Shown piece by piece: positions 49,040 to 61,763 of a stretch of DNA of 64,000 bases. The stretch lies in assembly GCA_947623455.1 (NCBI GenBank), contig OX392534.1:11232001-11296000 (forward strand), given 5' to 3'. Both the position numbers and the translations under genes were made by a program. A model generated the notes under the pieces. The model was not told the DNA's origin. It made no database searches and worked only from the letters and a program-made list of their open reading frames with translations. Each line of letters opens with the position of its first letter. Position 1 is the first letter of the stretch. The stretch is from Mimachlamys varia. Taxonomy: Eukaryota > Mollusca > Bivalvia > Pectinida > Pectinidae.

Positions 49040-50505
49040 CCAATTTTCACATGTGACGAGTTTGATTAAAATAATTTCCCCAGTATCACATATGATGTGT
49101 TTGATAAATTAGTATACCCAGTAACACATGTGACGAGGTCGATAAATAAATACCCCCAGTAATAATTGTTACGGGTTTGGTAAATAAATATCCCCAGTAT
49201 TACTTGCGAGTTTGATAAATAAATATCTTTAATTTAGCTTGTGACGAGTTAAAGAAATAAATATCCCAAGTATTACTTGTGATGAGTTTGATAAACAGAT
49301 ACTCCTGTATTACTTGTGACAAGTTTGATAAACAGACAATCAAGTATGAATTGTGACAAGTTTGATAAACAGATACCCCAGTATTACTTGTGACGAGTTT
49401 GATAAACAGATACCCCAGTATTACTTGTGAACAGTTTGATAAACAGATACTCCAGTATTACTTGTGAACAGTTTGATAAACAGATACCCCAGTATTACTT
49501 GTGACGAGTTTGATAAACAGATACCCCAGTATTACTTGTGACGAGTTTGATAAACAGATACTCCAGTATTACTTGTGAACAGTTTGATAAACAGATACTC
49601 CAGTATTACTTGTGACGAGTTTGATAAATAGATACTCCAGTATTACTTGTGACGAGTTTGATAAACAGATACCCCAGTATTACTTGTGAACAGTTTGATA
49701 AACAGATACCCCAGTATTACTTGTGACGAGTTTGATAAACAGATACCCCAGTATTACTTGTGAACAGTTTGATAAACAGATACTCCAGTGTTACTTGTGA
49801 CGAGTTTGATAAACAGATACTCCAGTATTACTTGTGAACAGTTTGATAAACAGATACTCCAGTATTACTTGTGACGAGTTTGATAAACAGATACTCCAGT
49901 ATTACTTGTGAACAGTTTGATAAACAGATACCCCAGTATTACTTGTGACGAGTTTGATAAACAGATACCCCAGTATTACTTGTGAACAATTTGATAAACA
50001 GATACTCCAGTATTACTTGTGAACAGTTTGATAAACAGATACTCCAGTATTACTTGTGACGAGTTTGATAAACAGATACCCCAGTATTACTTGTGAACAG
50101 TTTGATAAACAGATACTCCAGTATTACTTGTGAACAGTTTGATAAACAGATACCCCAGTATTACTTGTGAACAGTTTGATAAACAGATACCCCAGTATTA
50201 CTTGTGAACAGTTTGATAAACAGATACTCCAGTATTACTTGTGAACAGTTTGATAAACAGATACTCCAGTATTACTTGTGAACAGTTTGATAAACAGATA
50301 CTCCAGTATTACTTGTGACGAGTTTGATAAATAGATACTCCAGTATTACTTGTGAACAGTTTGATAAACATATACATTGTTCTCCAGTATTACTTGTGAT
50401 GAGTTAGATAAACAGATACTTTGTACTCCAGTATTACTTGTGATGAGTTTGATAAACAGATACATTGTACTCAAGTATTACTTTTGACGAGTTTAATGAA
50501 TAAAA
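49040..50505 (+). repeat. 37-bp minisatellite in the intron after exon 3
   Basis: The unit runs through CCAGTATTACTTGTGACGAG and TTTGATAAACAGATAC, spaced 37 bp (for example 49441 and 49478). Two main variants alternate irregularly: TGTGACGAG and TGTGAACAG. Units at the left end (49040-49330) and right end (50370-50505) are more diverged and of uneven length, as in arrays that homogenise from the centre. About 37-39 units. It begins about 60 bp after the exon 3 donor. Confidence 0.95.
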
Positions 50506-51164
50506 ACCTCTAGTACAGGTTGTGGTTTTATTACGTACAGTACATACAATTAGTAATACATACGATTTAAATATAGATTTTGTTATGTTATTTCCATGGT
50601 AACTGATTTAAAAACATTAGTCTTTAACTGCTTCCTCTTCTAAAGGTCATATACAAATGTAGAATATAAATATAAATTTAGTATAAATAACGCGCGTTAT
50701 TCATTTTGTCTGCAATCCTGTTCCGTGTTTATAGGACCATAACACGGAACAGAATGCTGTTTACTGCTTAAATATCTCAACGTATGTTCATAAACCTATC
50801 GTTTGATGATATTGGTCTTACAATTGGAACGTAGAGTTTTCAACGCAGAAAATATGTTTGCTTAAACACCGTGAAATCGTACTTAAAATTGAAAAAAAAT
50901 ATCTTGTTTTTTTTTCTCCAAGATATGCAAATCTGTTTTTAACATGAATTTACTATATTTCAAAGGAGACTTTGACAAGAGAAGATTATTTACATTTTGT
51001 ACATCAAACAAGTTCGTTATGGCCTTTGGTGTGTACTGCTAGATGTCTATAAGCGTTTGCAAACAGTTGTACACCTTTTGATCACATCTATCTTAATGAA
51101 AATCAACTCATCTTTTTAAATACGATGTCGATAATTTGCTAGGTTTGAACATTTTCTTTAAGAA
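50506..51164. other. Spacer between the two large arrays
   Basis: AT-rich sequence. Includes an inverted pair around 50720-50750 (CCTGTTCCGTGTT and AACACGGAACAG). No gene recognised. Confidence 0.5.
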
Positions 51165-54100
51165 TACTTGCTTTTGCTTAGTACCTATACTATACCGAGT
51201 AAGTTAGACTTGTTTCTGTTTTATACCTATTCTATACCGAGTAAGGTAGACTTGTTACTGTTTTATACCTATTCTATACCGAGTAAGGTAGACTTGTCAC
51301 TGTTTTATACCTATTCTATACCGAGTACGGTAGACTTGTTTCTGTTTTATACCTATTCTATACCGAGTAAGGTAGTCTTGTTTCTGTTTTATACCTATTC
51401 TTTACCGAGTAAAGTAGACTTGTAACTGTTTTATACCTATTCTATACCGAGTAAAGTAGACTAGTTTCTGTTTAATACCTATTCTATACCGAGTAAGGTA
51501 CACTAGTTTCTGTTTTATACCTATTCTATACCAAGTAAGGTAGACTAGTTTCTGTTTTATACCTATTCTATACCAAGTAAGGTAGACTTGTTACTGTTTT
51601 ATACCTATTCTATACCAAGTAAGGTAGACTTGTTACTGTTTAATACCTATTCTATACCGAGTAAGGTACACTAGTTTCTGTTTTATACCTATTCTATACC
51701 AAGTAAGGTAGACATGTTTCTGTTTTATACCTATTCTATACCGAGTAAGGTAGACTTGTTACTGTTTTATTCCTATTCTATACCGAGTAAGGTACACTAG
51801 TTTCTGTTTTATACCTATTCTATATTGAGTAAGGTAGACTCGTCACTGTTTAATACCTATTCTATACCGAGTAAGGTAAACTTGTTTCTGTTTTATACCT
51901 ATTCTATACCGAGTAAGTTAGACTTGTTTCTGTTTTATACTTATTCCATACAGAGTAAGGTATACTTGTTACTGTTTTATACCTATTCTATACCGAGTAA
52001 GATAGACTTGTTACTGTTTTATACTTATTCTATACCGAGTAAGGTAGATTTGTCCCTGTTTTATACCTATTCTATACTGAGTAAGATAGACTTGTCACTG
52101 TTTTATACCTATTCTATACCGAGTAAGGTAGATTTGTCACTGTTTTATACCTATTCTATACCGAGTAAGGTAGACTTGTTTCTGTTTTACACTTATTCTA
52201 TACCGAGTAAGGTAAACTTGTGTCTGTTTTATACCTATTCTATACCGAGTAAGATAGACTTGTCACTGTTTTATACCTATTCTATACCGAGTAAGTTAGA
52301 CTTGTGTCTGTTTTATACCTATTCTATACCGAGTAAAGTAGACTAGTTTCTGTTTAATACCTATTCTATACCAAGTAAGGTAGATTTGTTCCTGTTTAAT
52401 ACCTATTCTATACCGAGTAAGGTACACTTGTTCCTGTTTTTTACCTATTCTATACCGAGTAAGGTAGACTTGTTTCTGTTTTATACCTATTCTATACCGA
52501 GTAAAGTAGACTAGTTTCTGTTTAATACCTATTATATACCGAGTAAGGTAGACTTGTTTCTGTTTAATACCTATTCTATACCGAGTAAGGTAGACTTGTT
52601 TCTGTTTTATACCTATTCTTTACCGAGTAAGGTAGACTTGTGTCTGTTTTATACCTATTATATACCGAGTAAGGTAGACTTGTTTCTGTTTTATACCTAT
52701 TCTATACCGAGTAAAGTAGACTAGTTTCTGTTTAATACCTATTCTATACCGAGTAAGGTAGACTTGTTTCTGTTTTATACCTATTCTATACCGAGTAAGG
52801 TAGACTTGTTTCTGTTTTATACCTATTCTATACCGAGTAAAGTAGACTAGTTTCTGTTTTATACCTATTCTATACCGAGTAAGGTAGACTAGTTTCTGTT
52901 TTATACCTATTCTATACCGAGTAAAGTAGACTAGTTTCTGTTTTATACCTATACTATACCGAGTAAGGTAGACTTGTCACTGTTTTATACCTATTCTATA
53001 CCGAGTAAGGTAGACTTGTTTCTGTTTTGCACCTATTCTTTACCGAGTAAGGTAGACTTGTTTTTGTTTTATACCTATTCTATACCGAGTAATGTAGACT
53101 TGTTTCTGTTTTACACCTATTCTTTACCGAGTAAGGTAGACTTGTCACTGTTTTATACCTATTCTATACCGAGTAAGGTAGATTTGTTTCTGTTTTATAC
53201 CTATTCTTTACCGAGTAAGGTAGATTTGTCACTGCTTTATACCTATTCTATACCCAGTAAGGTAGACTTGTAACTGTTTTATACTTATTCTATACCGAGT
53301 AAGGTAGACTTGTTTCTGTTTTATACCTATTCTATACCGAGTACGGTAGATTTGTTCCTGTTTAATACCTATTCTATACCGAGTAAGGTACACTTGTTCC
53401 TGTTTTATACCTATTCTATACCGAGTAAGGTACACTTGTTTCTGTTTTATACCTATTCTATACCGAGTAAAGTAGACTAGTTTCTGTTTTATACCTATAC
53501 TATACCGAGTAAGGTAGACTTGTCACTGTTTTATACCTATTCTATACCGAGTAAGGTAGACTTGTTTATGTTTTACACCTATTCTTTACCGAGTAAGGTA
53601 GACTTGTTTTTGTTTTATACCTATTCTATACCGAGTAATGTAGACTTGTTTCTGTTTTACACCTATTCTTTACCGAGTAAGGTAGACTTGTCACTGTTTT
53701 ATACCTATTCTATACCGAGTAAGGTAGATTTGTTTCTGTTTTATACCTATTCTTTACCGAGTAAGGTAGATTTGTCACTGCTTTATACCTATTCTATACC
53801 CAGTAAGGTAGACTTGTAACTGTTTTATACTTATTCTATACCGAGTAAGGTAGACTTGTTTCTGTTTTATACCTATTCTATACCGAGTACGGTAGATTTG
53901 TTCCTGTTTAATACCTATTCTATACCGAGTAAGGTACACTTGTTTCTGTTTTATACCTATTCTATACCGAGTAAGATAGACTTGTTTCTGTTTTATACCT
54001 ATTCTATACCGAGTACGGTAGATTTGTTCCTGTTAAATACCTATTCTATACCGAGTAAGGTAGACTTGTTCCTGTTTTATACCTATTCTATACCGAGTAA

Positions 54101-57100
54101 GGTAGACTTGTTTCTGTTTTATACCTATTCTATACCGAGTAAGTTAGACTTGTTTCTGTTTTATACTTATTATATACCGAGTACGGTAGATTTGTTCCTG
54201 TTTAATACCTATTCTATACCGAGTAAGGTACACTTGTTCCTTTTTTATACCTATTCTATACCGAGTAAGGTAGACTTCTTTCTGTTTAATACCTATTCTA
54301 TACCGAGTAAGGTAGACTTGTTTCTGTTTTATACCTATTCTATACCGAGTAAGGTAGACTTGTTTCTGTTTTATACCTATTCTATACCGAGTAAAGTAGA
54401 GTAGTTTCTGTTTAATACCTATACTATACCGAGTAAGGTAGACTTGTTTCTGTTTTATACCTATTCTATACCGAGTAAGGTAGACTAGTTTCTGTTTAAT
54501 ACCTATTCTATACCGAGTAAGGTAGACTTGTGTCTGTTTTATACCTATTCTATACCGAGTAAGGTAGACTTGTTTCTGTTTTATACCTATTCTATACCGA
54601 GTAAGGTAGACTTCTTTCTGTTTTATACCTATTCTATACCGAGTAAAGTAGACTAGTTTCTGTTTAATACCTATTCTATACCGAGTAAGGTAGACTTGTT
54701 TCTGTTTTATACCTATTCTATACCGAGTAAGGTAGACTTGTTTCTGTTTTATACCTATTCTATACCGAGTAAAGTAGAGTAGTTTCTGTTTAATACCTAT
54801 TCTATACCGAGTAAAGTAGACTAGTTTCTGTTTTATACCTATTCTATACCGAGTAAGGTAGACTTATTACTGTTTTATTCCTATTCTATACCGAGTAAGG
54901 TAGACTTGTTTCTGTTTTATACCTATTCTATGCCGAGTAAAGTAGACTTGTTTCTGTTTTACACCTATTCTATACCGAGTAAGGTAGACTTATTACTGTT
55001 TTATACCTATTCTATACCGAGTAAGGTAGACTTGTTTCTGTTTTACACCTATTCTATACCGAGGAAGGTAGACTTGTTTCTGTTTTACACGTATTCTATA
55101 CCGAGTAAGGTAGACTTGTTTCTGTTTTATACCTATTTTATACCGAGTAAGGTAGACTTGTGTCTGTTTTATACCTATTATATACCGAGTAAGGTAGACT
55201 TTTTCCGTTTTATACCTATTCTATACCGAGTAAGGTAGACTAGTTTCTGTTTTATACCTATTCTATACCGAGTAAAGTAGACTAGTTTCTGTTTTATACC
55301 TATTCTATACCGAGTAAGGTAGACTAGTTTCTGTTTTATACCTATTCTATACTGAGTAAAGTAGACTAGTTTCTGTTTTATACCTATTCTATACCTAGAA
55401 AGGTAGATTTGTTCCTGTTTTATACCTATTCTATACCGAGTAAGGTAGACTTGTAACTGTTTTATACCTATTCTATACCGAGTAAGGTAGATTTGTTTCT
55501 GTTTTATACCTATTCTTTAACGAGTAAGGTAGATTTGTCACTGCTTTATACCTATTCTATACCCAGTAAGGTAGACTTGTAACTGTTTTATACTTATTCT
55601 ATACCGAGTAAGGTAGACTTGTTTCTGTTTTATACATATTCTATACCGAGTAAGGTAGACTTGTTACTGTTTTATACCTATTCTATACCGAGTAAGGTAG
55701 ATTTGTCCCTGTTTATACCTATTCTATACCGAGTAAGGTAGACTTGTTTCTGTTTTATACCTATTCTATACCGAATAAAGTAGACTAGTTTCTGTTTAAT
55801 ACCTATTCTATACCGAGTAAGGTAGACTTGTTTCTGTTTTATACCTATTCTATACCGAGTAAGGTAGACTTGTTTCTGTTTTATACCTATTCTATACCGA
55901 GTAAAGTAGACTAGTTTCTGTTTAATACCTATTCTATACCGAGTAAGGTAGACTTGTTACTGTTTTATACCTATTCTATACCGAGTAAAGTAGAGTAGTT
56001 TCTGTTTTATACCTATTATATACCGAGTAAGGTAGACTTGTTTCTGTTTTACACCTATTCTATACCGAGTAAGGTAGACTTGTTTCTGTTTTATACATAT
56101 TCTATACCGAGTAAGGTAGACTTTTTTTCTGTTTTATACCTATTCTATACCGAGTAAGATAGACTTGTCACTGTTTTATACCTATTCTATACCGAGTAAG
56201 TTAGACTTGTTTCTGTTTTATACCTATTCTATACCGAGTAAGTTAGACTTGTTTCTGTTTTATACCTATTCTATACCGAGTAAGGTAGACTTGTTTCTGT
56301 TTTATACCTATTCTATACCGAGTAAAGTAGACTTGTTTCTGTTTTATACCTATTCTATACCGAGTAAGTTAGATTTGTTCCTGTTTTATACCTATTCTAT
56401 ACCGAGTAAGGTAGACTTTTTTCTGTTTTATACCTATTCTATACCGAGTAAAGTAGACTTGTTTCTGTTTTATACCTATTCTATACCGAGTAAGTTAGAT
56501 TTGTTTCTGTTTTATACCTATTCTATACCGAGTAAGGTAGACTTGTTTCTGTTTTATACCTATTCTATACCGAGTAAAGTAGACTTGTTTCTGTTTTATA
56601 CCTATTCTATACCGAGTAAGTTAGATTTGTTCCTGTTTTATACCTATTCTATACCGAGTAAGGTAGACTTTTTTCTGGTTTATACCTATTCTATACCGAG
56701 TAAGGTAGACTTGTTTCTGTTTTATACCTATTCTATACCGAGTAAAGTAGACTTGTTTCTATTTTATACATATTCTATACCGAATAAGGTAGACTTGTTC
56801 CTGTTTTATACCTATTCTATACCGAGTAAAGTAGACTTGTTTCTATTTTATACATATTCTATACCGAGTAAGGTAGACTTTTTTCTGTTTTATACCTATT
56901 CTATACCGAGTAAGGTAGACTTTTTTCTGTTTTATACCTAATCTATACCGAGTAAAGTAGACTTGTTTCTGTTTTATACCTATTATATACCGAGTAAAGT
57001 AGACATGTTTCTGTTTTATACATATTCTATACCGAGTAAAGTAGACTTTTTTCTGTTTTATACCTATTCTATACCGAGTAAAGTAGACTTTTTTCTGTTT

Positions 57101-57300
57101 TATACCTATTCTATACCCAGTAAGGTAGACTTGTCACTGTTTTATACCTATTCTATACCGAGTAAGGTAGACTTGTTTCTGTTTTATACCTATTCTATAC
57201 CGAGTAAGGTAGATTTGTTTCTGTGTATACCTATTCTATACCGAGTAAGGTAGATTTGTTTCTGTGTATACCTAATCTATACCGAGTAAAGTACATCTGT
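51165..57300 (+). repeat. 6.1-kb array of a 42-bp minisatellite
   Basis: About 146 units of 42 bp, with GTTTTATACCTATTCTATAC, CGAGTAAGGTAGACTTG and TTTCT. A linked variant carries AAAGTAGACTAG and often TTTAATACC next to it. Since 42 is a multiple of three, forward frames read a 14-residue repeat (FYTYSIPSKVDLFL) for up to 258 codons, and a minus frame reads YLTRYRIGIKQEQV. In-frame TAG and TAA variants and length changes break every frame, so I do not call a protein. A 13-unit block is duplicated (about 52961-53300 and 53507-53846). Confidence 0.97.
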
Positions 57301-57374
57301 TTCTATGATTCTTTGATGACGTTTGGTCAGATTTGAAAAAAAATATGAAAACTGTTACCATTCAATAATAAATT

Positions 57375-57570
57375 AGAGAATACCGAAGCGTAAACAAAAT
57401 CATAATCCGACCTCAAAATCGATTTAATCAGGGGCAAAATATGAACAAAGTAAAGATTTACTTGGAGACCCTTGTAAAAGAACAAGAGAATAAGACCAGG
57501 TGTTCAGTAAGAGTAAGCGTCTTCTGCTTCACCGACGACACCCGTCATGCAATTTTTGTTCACATCCAAC
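57375..57570 (+). repeat. Dispersed repeat family B, longest single copy
   Basis: Begins ATACCGAAGCGTAAACAAAA right after the 42-bp array. It continues AAAATCGATTTAATCAGGGG, CAAAATATGAACAAAGTAAA, GGAGACCCTTGTAAAAGAAC, GAATAAGACCAGGTGTTC, GTAAGCGTCTTCTGCTTCAC and CGACGACACCCGTCATGC. It gives the full order of family B blocks, about 190 bp. Confidence 0.85.
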
Positions 57571-57855
57571 ATGCAATGACCTTTATTTATTTGATAATGG
57601 AAAATTGACAAAGAGTAGGGATATTTTGGTTGAAAGTGAAACCGCTGATTTTTTGCGTCTGTTTCATCAGTGTTTTATGTAAAATACACTTGTCTTTCAC
57701 AGATGTTTGTACTAAACCGTGTAATTATTGCAATGTGATTAGCCCTCTAATGACGCGGGCAACCTAAATATAGCAGTAACATTTCGTTGTGTAAAAGAGG
57801 AAAAGCTAGGGGTGTCGTCACCCTATGTGTTACACAGTGTGCGCATAAGGCAACT
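57571..57855. other. Unassigned sequence
   Basis: Nothing recognised. Confidence 0.3.
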
Positions 57856-57856
57856 A

Positions 57857-57990
57857 ACAGGTACCCGTAAAGGTCAGTCCGGAGAACTGTTCTATCTCCA
57901 ACCAACAGGTACCCGTAAAGGTCAGTACGGAGAACTGTTCTATCTCCAACCAACAGTTACCCGTAAAGGTCAGTACGGAGAACTGTTTTA
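57857..57990 (+). repeat. 48-bp minisatellite, about three units
   Basis: The unit contains AACAGGTACCCGTAAAGGTC, AGTACGGAGAACTGTT and CTATCTCCAACC. Small frames (GTRKGQYGELFYLQPT) arise from the repeat alone. Confidence 0.9.
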
Positions 57991-58889
57991 CACACTATTT
58001 CCGAGTGATGGGGAAGTTTGTACTCTACCAAAATCAGCTTGCAATCAGATATGCCATTAGAAGATATAATTCAACGATATCAGTTCATTAGATATTTCCC
58101 ACTGTTTTCATTTTTAATCATTTGGCATATTTTGAATTATTTAGACCTGTTTGACAATCTCGAATCTACAATATATAAGTACAAATTGCCACTTCTGCAA
58201 TAACATAAAATCGATGTTTTCGGCTCAAGCTCATCTGATTATATATAAAATACTGTCTGAGTTCATGTAGTCAATTATTTTGTACCAAAGATTAACATTA
58301 TTCATTTGAAAGTTTGATGTTACGTCACGCGAACCTTTGCTTTCATATATATAGATTGAAAGTCATATTTTCAACTTTCCTATTGCTATAAAAATTCAGT
58401 CGTTACATCCATATTGCATGAAGCACCCTGTGGCTTGGATATGCGCCATTTAAATGTCTTTGGTGGAACAGCCAAATTTTAATATTATTGGCGCCAATGA
58501 CAATAATAAGTCATTCGAGTGTTTGACGCAGGGGCGTTATTCGAAGTGGAGCGAAATGTAAATATATATGGATTGAAAGTCATTTTTTTATTTCAATGTC
58601 TGTACTTATGCCTCTCTGATTTGAATACACAGCGGTGATGACACTAATCAATCAAAAACGATAGTTCTGAATTTCAAAGTTGATTAAAAGTAAATACGAC
58701 TGTAAAATATAAAAAGTTACATTCAGAGATCGTTCTATCAAAGGTCCTGGAACTTTTCAAAAGTCAATAAATACGTACATATTGACGATTAGATCTGCCT
58801 TCCCTATTTATCCTGGTTTCAGTCATATAAACGTTTCGGTTCATGTAGATGAACAAGACAACTATCTCTGTCTTGACAACGTATCGTTA
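57991..58889. other. Unassigned sequence
   Basis: GATTGAAAGTCAT occurs at about 58355 and 58572, each after an ATATATA run. They may be two ends of a decayed element but too little is conserved to call it. Confidence 0.35.
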
Positions 58890-59262
58890 CGCGCGGGCGT
58901 CACTATATCCCGGTCGATCGGCAACCCTTCCTTTGTCGCGGACATCACTATATACCGGTCGATCGGCAACCCTTCCTTTGTCGCGGACATCACTATATCC
59001 CGGTCGGTCGGTAACCCTTCCTTTGTCGCGCACACCACTATACCGCGGTCGGTCGGCAATCATTCCTTGTCAAGAATGTCGCTATATTGCGGTCGGTCGG
59101 CAACCCTTCCTTTGTCGCGGACATCACTATATCGCGGTCGGTCGGCAATTATTCCTTGTATGGGACGTGACTATATTGCGGTCGGTCGGCAAGCCTTCCT
59201 TTGTTTCGGACGTCACTATATCGCGGTCGGTCGGCAACCCTCCTTTTTTTGCTCAGACGTCG
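58890..59262 (+). repeat. 45-bp minisatellite, about eight units, GC-rich
   Basis: The unit includes CACTATATCGCGGTCGGTCG, GCAACCCTTCCTTTGTCGCG and GACAT. With a 45-bp period and no stop in two forward frames, frames of 155-170 codons result (YRGRSATLPLSRTSL). They extend only slightly beyond the array and have no protein-like flanks, so they are not called genes. Confidence 0.95.
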
Positions 59263-59514
59263 GACAACCATTCTGTAATGAAACATGTTACTGACCTTGA
59301 TATCGCTATAGTCTGAACCCTGTCAAACGAACCATGGTAACCATGGTAACCAGAGTGTGTAGCTTACCAGTATCAGCTGGTATTATATCTGACGTCCCAG
59401 TACTCATTAATATGCACACATTTTTCGCACATTTAACTTTTGCTTTGGGAAGCAACACGATCTACAAAATGTATCCTTAAATGTAGGACGCTGGACTCGA
59501 AAACTTAGGACAGT

Positions 59515-59640
59515 TTTATATCACGTCACGGCTCTGTGTTGTATCTGAGAGCAAGATTTTCACCCAGCTGGTTCCACTCTACCTAGCGGTAAATGAGTGT
59601 GTGGTAAGACACTGCTGGAAATTGAACATGTAGTATAGTT
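59515..59640 (+). mobile_element. SINE fragment
   Basis: Matches the middle of the SINE at 46790-47127 in the opposite orientation: GTGTTGTATCTGAGAGCAAG, CTGGTTC, CTACCTAGCGGTAAATGAGT, CACTGCTGGAAATTGAA. Both ends are missing. Confidence 0.6.
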
Positions 59641-60415
59641 AATACTGCATATGGTGAATTACTTTGCTTTCATCTATCTGTTCAGTTTAGAAATATACAA
59701 GATATATTTTTTAATCTGTTTTGATTATCATGACGTCACCGATCCAAATATAAGGAACTGTATGACACTTATGAATTATTTGAATACCTTTGGCAGAAAA
59801 TGTTAAGGTTTGAAAACAACATATTTCATTTTCTTTATAAAACTGAATTTGCTGCAAAAATCGTAAACAAAGAGTAGATGTTCGGCAATGTTTGCAGGTG
59901 TGAAAGTACCCAGGTAGTTGTTTGTAAGAAACATCGTAATGATCACCAGACACATATCATATACTTAAATAAGGTCTAAGTCGGTTTTAAGGTAAGGGTG
60001 TGTTCCTAAGTCTAAACGTACATTTCACTAGTTGTAAATTTTGTAGTTGTAAGAGCGCCAAGCAGGAGAACGAATACGCTCAGCTATTATAGTCTATTTC
60101 TATCAAGCTAGTTTATGCGTTCTGTCAGGGCCTCGACGCCCGCCAGCACCGGTGGGCTAGGCTGAGCACTTATTAACTCGATTCCATATGAGTTCTCACT
60201 TTAGCCTCATTTGGTCTATTGCTACAGTAATTCTATTTGGGGGAATAGCACATGACAAAATCGAATTAAACATTGATTAATGAAGTCTTATTTTTGGTAA
60301 ATAAAATCAATCATGTTACAATAACAGTCACTTACTTACTTTTCATTAATTTATCTGCTTTATTTTTTAAAGGGACTGTACTAGTAAAAATCACTGTTAA
60401 AAAATGGAAAATGAA
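59641..60415. other. Unassigned sequence
   Basis: No feature recognised. Confidence 0.3.
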
Positions 60416-60417
60416 AA

Positions 60418-60765
60418 ACCAGAGAATATCGAAGCGTCAACTAAACCATAGTCCGAACTCAATATCGATTAAACTAGGGGCAAAATATGAGCAACGGAAA
60501 AGTTGCACTGAGACCCTTGTAAAAGTACAAAAGAATAAGACCCCGAGATCATGAAACAATTCCAGACTCAAGTTTGTGCTTACCCAATCACGCATGACAT
60601 TACTTTTTGTACCGTTATTTGTGATTGGCTACGTCAAAACTTAAGCCAAAGTTAGGCTTTAGATTGATTCATGATCCATGGGTCAGGTGTTCCGGAAGAG
60701 TAAAGCGTCTTTTGGGTCATCGAAAACATCCGCCACGTAAATCTTGGTCACATCCCGTGCAAGTA
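60418..60765 (+). repeat. Dispersed repeat family B copy, split
   Basis: The first half (60420-60545) has GAAGCGTCAACTAAACCATA, ATCGATTAAACTAGGGGCAA, GAGACCCTTGTAAAAGTACA and GAATAAGACC. The second half resumes at about 60683 with TCAGGTGTTCCGGAAGAGTA, AAGCGTC and AACATCCGCCACGTAAATCT. The roughly 135 bp between look like an insertion with inverted ends: GATCATGAAACAATT on one side and TTGATTCATGATCCATGG on the other. Confidence 0.75.
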
Positions 60766-61745
60766 AACGTCAAGCCCTCAAAGCGAGAGCCAAGTCATCA
60801 TTTTCAATCAAAAGTAAGCACACTAATGAACATACTCAAAACATTCATTTTCATATCACACAAGGATACAAAATATGTCTCAATTAAGACAGGGATGGCT
60901 ACCATAAAACTTGCTTATACAATGTAGTGTTCATAAATCTGCATTGCTCGAGTCCATGTGTAGTAAGTTTGTTTGTCAGCTGTCGACATTTATCACGGAA
61001 ATCTCGATATTTAGGGCCAGCCCTAGAATAATGAATCAACTGCGACATGTTAACACCAAACTTTGGAGAAAAAAAACATCATGGATTGTATAGAATTATC
61101 CTTAAAAGTTAATTTTTCAAAGGCGTTGTATAGTGTCGCAATCTTAAACTGTTTATTGCTTTATGGTTATTGTACCGTAATTTCGTGTTGTACCTCGATA
61201 TTTCATGTGAACATTTCGTAGGGTATCTGTTGCTTTTTTGTTGTATCCGCTCCCTACAGACTGTCGCTGTCACGTGGGCTGTCAAAATCTGACATCTTTT
61301 TACGTAACGCTATCAGTCCATGGGGAGGAGGGAACTTAAATAATATGTGAATACTGAATATCAAGTCATAGCAATATTTGTTTTAAATAAGAAAGAAGAG
61401 ATATTTGTCATAATAAACTTTTTAAAAAGAATTCACCTTTGTATAACAAATAGTTTACAAATGAATGGATTTAGAAAATCTGGCAGAAAAACAAAAACAA
61501 ATCGGCGTATCCTTCTTGATCACTCGTTGTACAGATTGTGTAGCAGATCGTCGTTGAAAAGCTGTTTGATTAAACCCACCTACAGCAAACAAAAACTACT
61601 CCATTGTAGTTTTCATACATTTAGTCCAATTCAGTAAATTGATCCTTACATTAAATGAATTGACTGCTTCAACAAAAAAAGATAATGCAATTTATAAAAT
61701 GCCTATATCACTCACCTTTACATGTCTTGTTTTCTGACCTCCCAG
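60766..61745. other. Unassigned sequence
   Basis: The open frame at 61347-61637 has no recognisable domain. Confidence 0.3.
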
Positions 61746-61746
61746 A

Positions 61747-61763
61747 ACACACACACACACACA
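61747..61763. repeat. (AC)n microsatellite
   Basis: About eight AC dinucleotides followed by an A-rich run. Confidence 0.9.

Noticed and set aside
49040..50505. CRISPR-like regular array
   Set aside because: Units are contiguous 37-bp repeats with no unique spacers, no leader and no cas genes, in eukaryotic DNA.
51168..57253. Frames of 14-residue repeats (FYTYSIPSKVDLFL) up to 258 codons
   Set aside because: A 42-bp period keeps frame by arithmetic. In-frame TAG/TAA variants and indels interrupt it throughout, and the minus strand is also open in places.
58782..59316. Frames of 155-170 codons with YRGRSATLPLSRTSL repeats
   Set aside because: Produced by the 45-bp minisatellite; two forward frames and a minus frame are open at once.
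60911..61093. 60-codon + strand frame as a gene exon
   Set aside because: No splice framing, no recognisable motif, and length well within chance.
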